Shown piece after piece: positions 61,152 through 64,000 of a DNA stretch of 64,000 nt. The stretch comes from Lachancea mirantina (lineage: Eukaryota; Ascomycota; Saccharomycetes; Saccharomycetales; Saccharomycetaceae). The DNA lies in NCBI GenBank assembly GCA_900074745.1, contig LT598466.1, positions 968,805 through 1,032,804 on the forward strand, read 5' to 3'. The notes beneath the pieces are model-generated. The model ran no database searches and was not told where the DNA came from. It saw nothing but the letters and a program-made list of their open reading frames with translations. Positions within the stretch are counted from its first letter, which is position 1. Each line of letters starts with the position of its first letter. Both the position numbers and the translations under genes were made by a program.

Positions 61152-61248
61152 TCTTAAAACATCTTACCTGAAGTACTTGGCAATACACTACTAGCCTTCA
61201 AAACTAGGAAATCGATGACAAACCTTGGAACCTTGAGCTCGAGCGAGT

Positions 61249-61256
61249 TATATAAA
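61249..61256 (+). promoter_or_regulatory. TATA box of the SDR gene
   Basis: TATATAAA, 134 bases before the ATG at 61383. Confidence 0.6.
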
Positions 61257-61382
61257 GAGGCTAATCACAGTGTCTATCGAATAGTTCAAGTCAACGTTTC
61301 TCTCAGACCAGGTAAGTTTTGAATCTCTCACGTCTTCAAAACCTCCGAACTTAAACAACACATCTCATTACGCAACCTTCAT

Positions 61383-62141
61383 ATGTCTTCCACATCTTAC
61401 CTTGTCACCGGCGGAAACAGAGGAATTGGTCTATCACTAGTCAAAGAATTGAGTTCCGACTTGAAAAACACCGTGGTGGCTACTGCTAGAGAACCAAGCG
61501 CGGCCAGTGACTTGAAGAAATGGGCTGCGGAGCATTCTAATGTGAAGATTGTGCAGTTGGATGTCTCTTCAGGCGAAAGCGTCCAGAATGCCGCCAAAGA
61601 AACTGCCAAGATTCTACCTGATGGTTTAGATGCGTTGGTGTCAAATGCTGGTGTGCTAAAGGACATCGGCAAGTTTCTAGACCATCCTGATGACCTTTAT
61701 ATCGAGCAGTTCGACGTCAACACTGTCGGTCCTATTAGATTAGTGAAAGCCTTCAAGCCTTTGCTAGACCAGAAGGAAACGAAAGAGGTTGCCGTGGTTT
61801 CTTCTCTAGTTGGATCGCTAAATGTCGAGCTGCCGGCGGGATTTTCGGGTTATGGAGTGTCTAAAGCTGCAACTAACTATGTTGTCAAGGGATTGATCCA
61901 AGAACTTGCTCCTGAGGGCTACAGCATTGTTGCAATTCACCCAGGTTTAGTGGGGAGCGACATGGGTGCGGACTCGTTGGTGCAAATGGGTGACGAGGTC
62001 GCTGGCCAATTGAAAAAGGCCTTGCCATTGCTAACCACCGAGGAGTCGGCAAAAGCTATCAAGGAAAATGTTCTGACAGACTTGAAGAGCAAGAACGCTG
62101 GTAAGTTCTTGAGTTACGATGGCTCTGAGCTACCGTGGTAG
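61383..62141 (+). CDS. Short-chain dehydrogenase/reductase
   Basis: A 252-residue classical SDR, cytosolic, NAD(P)-dependent. The cofactor motif TGGNRGIG is at 9-16, Asn-Ala-Gly at 88-90, the catalytic Ser near 140-145, and Tyr-157 and Lys-161 in YGVSK. An Arg at 36 (Thr-Ala-Arg-Glu) suggests NADPH. It resembles fungal C-factor-like SDRs (S. pombe SPCC663.06c group) rather than S. cerevisiae Irc24/YIR035C. The substrate is unknown. A strong TATA box upstream and biased codons (ttg, gct, aag) suggest inducible high expression. It is the last intact gene before the chromosome end. Confidence 0.92.
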   Translation: MSSTSYLVTGGNRGIGLSLVKELSSDLKNTVVATAREPSAASDLKKWAAEHSNVKIVQLDVSSGESVQNAAKETAKILPDGLDALVSNAGVLKDIGKFLDHPDDLYIEQFDVNTVGPIRLVKAFKPLLDQKETKEVAVVSSLVGSLNVELPAGFSGYGVSKAATNYVVKGLIQELAPEGYSIVAIHPGLVGSDMGADSLVQMGDEVAGQLKKALPLLTTEESAKAIKENVLTDLKSKNAGKFLSYDGSELPW

Positions 62142-62772
62142 TTTTAGTGTGTTCTCTATCTTTTTTATAGATATCGATGTTTTAAAAGAACCATGGAGGG
62201 TCACGCAAGCGCATAAAAAGCGAGTTTTTTATGTTGTTGCTGTAACAGTTTGATCAACTCCCAACCGTACTACTTCGAACTGGGCTAATTTAGCTAATGC
62301 GCTACTGTAGCCTATTTGCAAAGGAGTATTTTGGTAGTGTAGCAATTAAGCTCAGCCAAAAGGCCAAAGGAAGTTGTGCTGTAGCACAGCTAAGAGCAGA
62401 GTGGCTGGGCAAAGACGCTGCCTGAGTGTCAGACAAGTTGAAATTATTCTGGCCAGACATTGATAAGATGCCCGGAACATAGAATGTTGACTCCAAAAGC
62501 GACTCGGAGCCGTTTGATGGACCCTTTCTTTGAGCCGGTGGAGACATTTGCCCAAAAATATCACATTTTCTTAGGTGTAGGCATGTCTCATCCTGCAAAC
62601 AACCGAAGTATAAAAGAATACGCTCTTTATTCTTGAGAGCTCCTCACTCGGTTGTAGATGAAAGACGAATATTAAGGCGTAGAGGGAGATCTTATAAGGG
62701 GTAATGACCGTTAGTTAAGCAAAAAGATCACAGAGAAGGCTCTATAGGGAAGGAGCCTCTAATATTAAATGC

Positions 62773-63036
62773 TATTGAGGTTTATCGTTGTCGCTGGTTG
62801 ATAGGTTTCTGAACTGCTCATTTAATTTCGGAATGAGTCATTCTTACGTTACCTGTTAGATCATTCTTGAAGTGATGACGGGGTGTGAAGATACGATAAT
62901 CATCATTGGAATCATTTGGTTCCTATGAGTTCATCTTGATTACAACCGTCCGTTCATTCTTCTAATTTTGTTCTGTCACATCGGTCACGCCATGATACAA
63001 TTGAATGATATCCTGTCTCGCTATCTCCTTCTAACA
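62773..63036 (-). mobile_element. LTR H with internal deletion (264 bp)
   Basis: Both ends of the LTR family are present (TGTTAGAAGG and CCTCAATA on the - strand) but about 170 bases of the middle, including the TATA region, are gone. The E-box is mutated (TCACGCCA). Confidence 0.8.
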
Positions 63037-63421
63037 GTTCTTGATGGCCAGGATACCCTACTTGTGTTCCGAATGCAAATATGAGCGTGGGTATTCGGTG
63101 TGTGACAGCCTGAGGGTGCCGTTGTGCTGGAGGCGGCAGGGATCATGGTGGGTACAGGCAGCGCAGGAAGAATGTCACGTGCGACGGCGAGATATGGGTG
63201 TACTCTAACCTGCGAAGGACCACGTTTCGGGAGCTCTGGGCAAGATGTTACGGTGTGTGTGACATTAGATAGGCACACTGGTCAAGAAATGGACGAAAAG
63301 AGGGGGGTTTGGTGTGAAATGGCCAGGGTGTAACTGCCTAACTTCGTAGGTGTCTGGGTGTTGGGATATGGTTTGTAGTTTTCTACGTGGTGCTAGTGTA
63401 AGTGTGGGGGAGAGAGAGTAT

Positions 63422-63529
63422 GGAGGAGGAGTGTGGAGGAGGAGTGTGGAGGAGGAGTGTGGAGGAGGAGTGTGGAGGATGGAAGGTGGAGGAGGAGTGT
63501 GGAGGAGGAATGTGGAGGAGGGAAGGTGT
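63422..63529 (+). repeat. 13-bp G-rich minisatellite
   Basis: At least four perfect GGAGGAGGAGTGT units, then degenerate units. G-rich on the strand running toward the likely chromosome end. Confidence 0.85.
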
Positions 63530-64000
63530 ACTTGAATTTTGAAAGATAGGTGGTATTGTTTGTAGGAGTAAGGGCAGATGTGACGTTAGAAGTGATATAG
63601 AGTGGTAAGGCAAAGTTGAATGTCAGTTTTGGTGATGGAAATGTGAATATGTGAATATGTACGAACAAAGAGTGGTGAAGGTGGAGTAGAGGAAAGGGAA
63701 GAGAGAGGAGTTGGGTATTGAGAGTCGAAGATAATGAGGGGAATAGAAGAATGGCAGCAGAAGGTGGAGGGGCAGTAGAAGGTGGGGTAGGTGCTTATGT
63801 AAGGTGTTTTCAGCGAGGTGGAGAGAGAGGGGATCGAAGAGACAGGCGGGAGCACATTGATGGAGGGAGTTTGTGTAGTTTGGAGCAGTGGAGGGGCAGT
63901 GGAGAGGAGCAGTGAGTGAGGAAGGTGTGGAAGGTGACGATGTAGGAGAATAGGTTTGGTGGTTGAGTAGGTAAAGGAAGAGAGGTAGGGAGTGGGTGGA

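Larger units (their letters stand above)
58097..61382. other. Gene-poor region with LTRs and decayed frames
   Basis: About 3.3 kb. Holds a strong hairpin (58333-58377), two weak pseudogene candidates, LTRs F and G, and the SDR promoter. No intact gene is supported. Confidence 0.55.
62142..64000. other. Subtelomeric region
   Basis: No intact gene recognised. It contains LTR H, a 13-bp minisatellite and a strongly G-rich + strand from about 63,400 to the end. Confidence 0.6.

Noticed and set aside
60796-61188. A 130-codon - strand frame and a 117-codon + strand frame over the same bases
   Set aside because: Both are hydrophobic in parts but unlike any family I know. They overlap the palindrome and the SDR promoter; chance is the simpler explanation.

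Overview
The window is nuclear DNA from a budding yeast of the Saccharomycetaceae, most likely a lineage without the whole-genome duplication (Lachancea, Torulaspora or Zygotorulaspora type). The reasons are compact intronless genes, yeast-type TATA promoters, and S. cerevisiae-like synteny (MRPL3, CSI1, PEX12). It also has genes that S. cerevisiae lacks or keeps differently, such as a HAK-type potassium transporter and an HO-related endonuclease beside FBA1. The species cannot be fixed from the sequence alone. Gene density falls and LTR remnants, broken genes and nutrient or surface genes increase to the right. The last 600 bases are G-rich on the + strand, so the right edge is probably close to a telomere.

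Left part (1-16 kb), conserved core: an unknown secreted protein, mitoribosomal MRPL3, HAK1, CSI1 and PEX12 (tail to tail), FBA1, a WHO-type HO-like homing endonuclease convergent with FBA1, and the drug transporter FLR1. The FBA1 coding sequence changes codon style at about codon 218. This fits replacement of its 3' third by an element-borne copy during WHO insertion.

Middle (16-36 kb): an STR2/YLL058W-like trans-sulfuration enzyme, an AAAP amino-acid transporter, a broken DUP-family gene and, 7 kb on, its intact relative. Between the two DUP copies lies a likely co-regulated trio: a DHA2 exporter, a quinone-oxidoreductase-like reductase and a Zn2Cys6 regulator. FET4 and a FLO11-type flocculin with long repeats follow.

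Right part (36-64 kb), subtelomeric nutrient region: divergent BIO3/BIO4 with a Vhr1-like site between them, a YCT1-like and a SOA1-like sulfur-compound transporter, a VBA-like transporter, a PHO5-type acid phosphatase, a maltose-acetyltransferase-like enzyme, a bacterial-looking ABC-F ATPase and a short-chain dehydrogenase. At least eight solo or partial Ty1/copia-type LTRs are scattered from 40.9 to 63.0 kb.

The best candidates for something new are the WHO/FBA1 chimera, the ABC-F gene (possible transfer from bacteria), and the transporter-reductase-regulator trio with three matching CCGCA-N4-CCGC promoter repeats. All functional calls rest on reading the sequence and on remembered family features; no database search was run.
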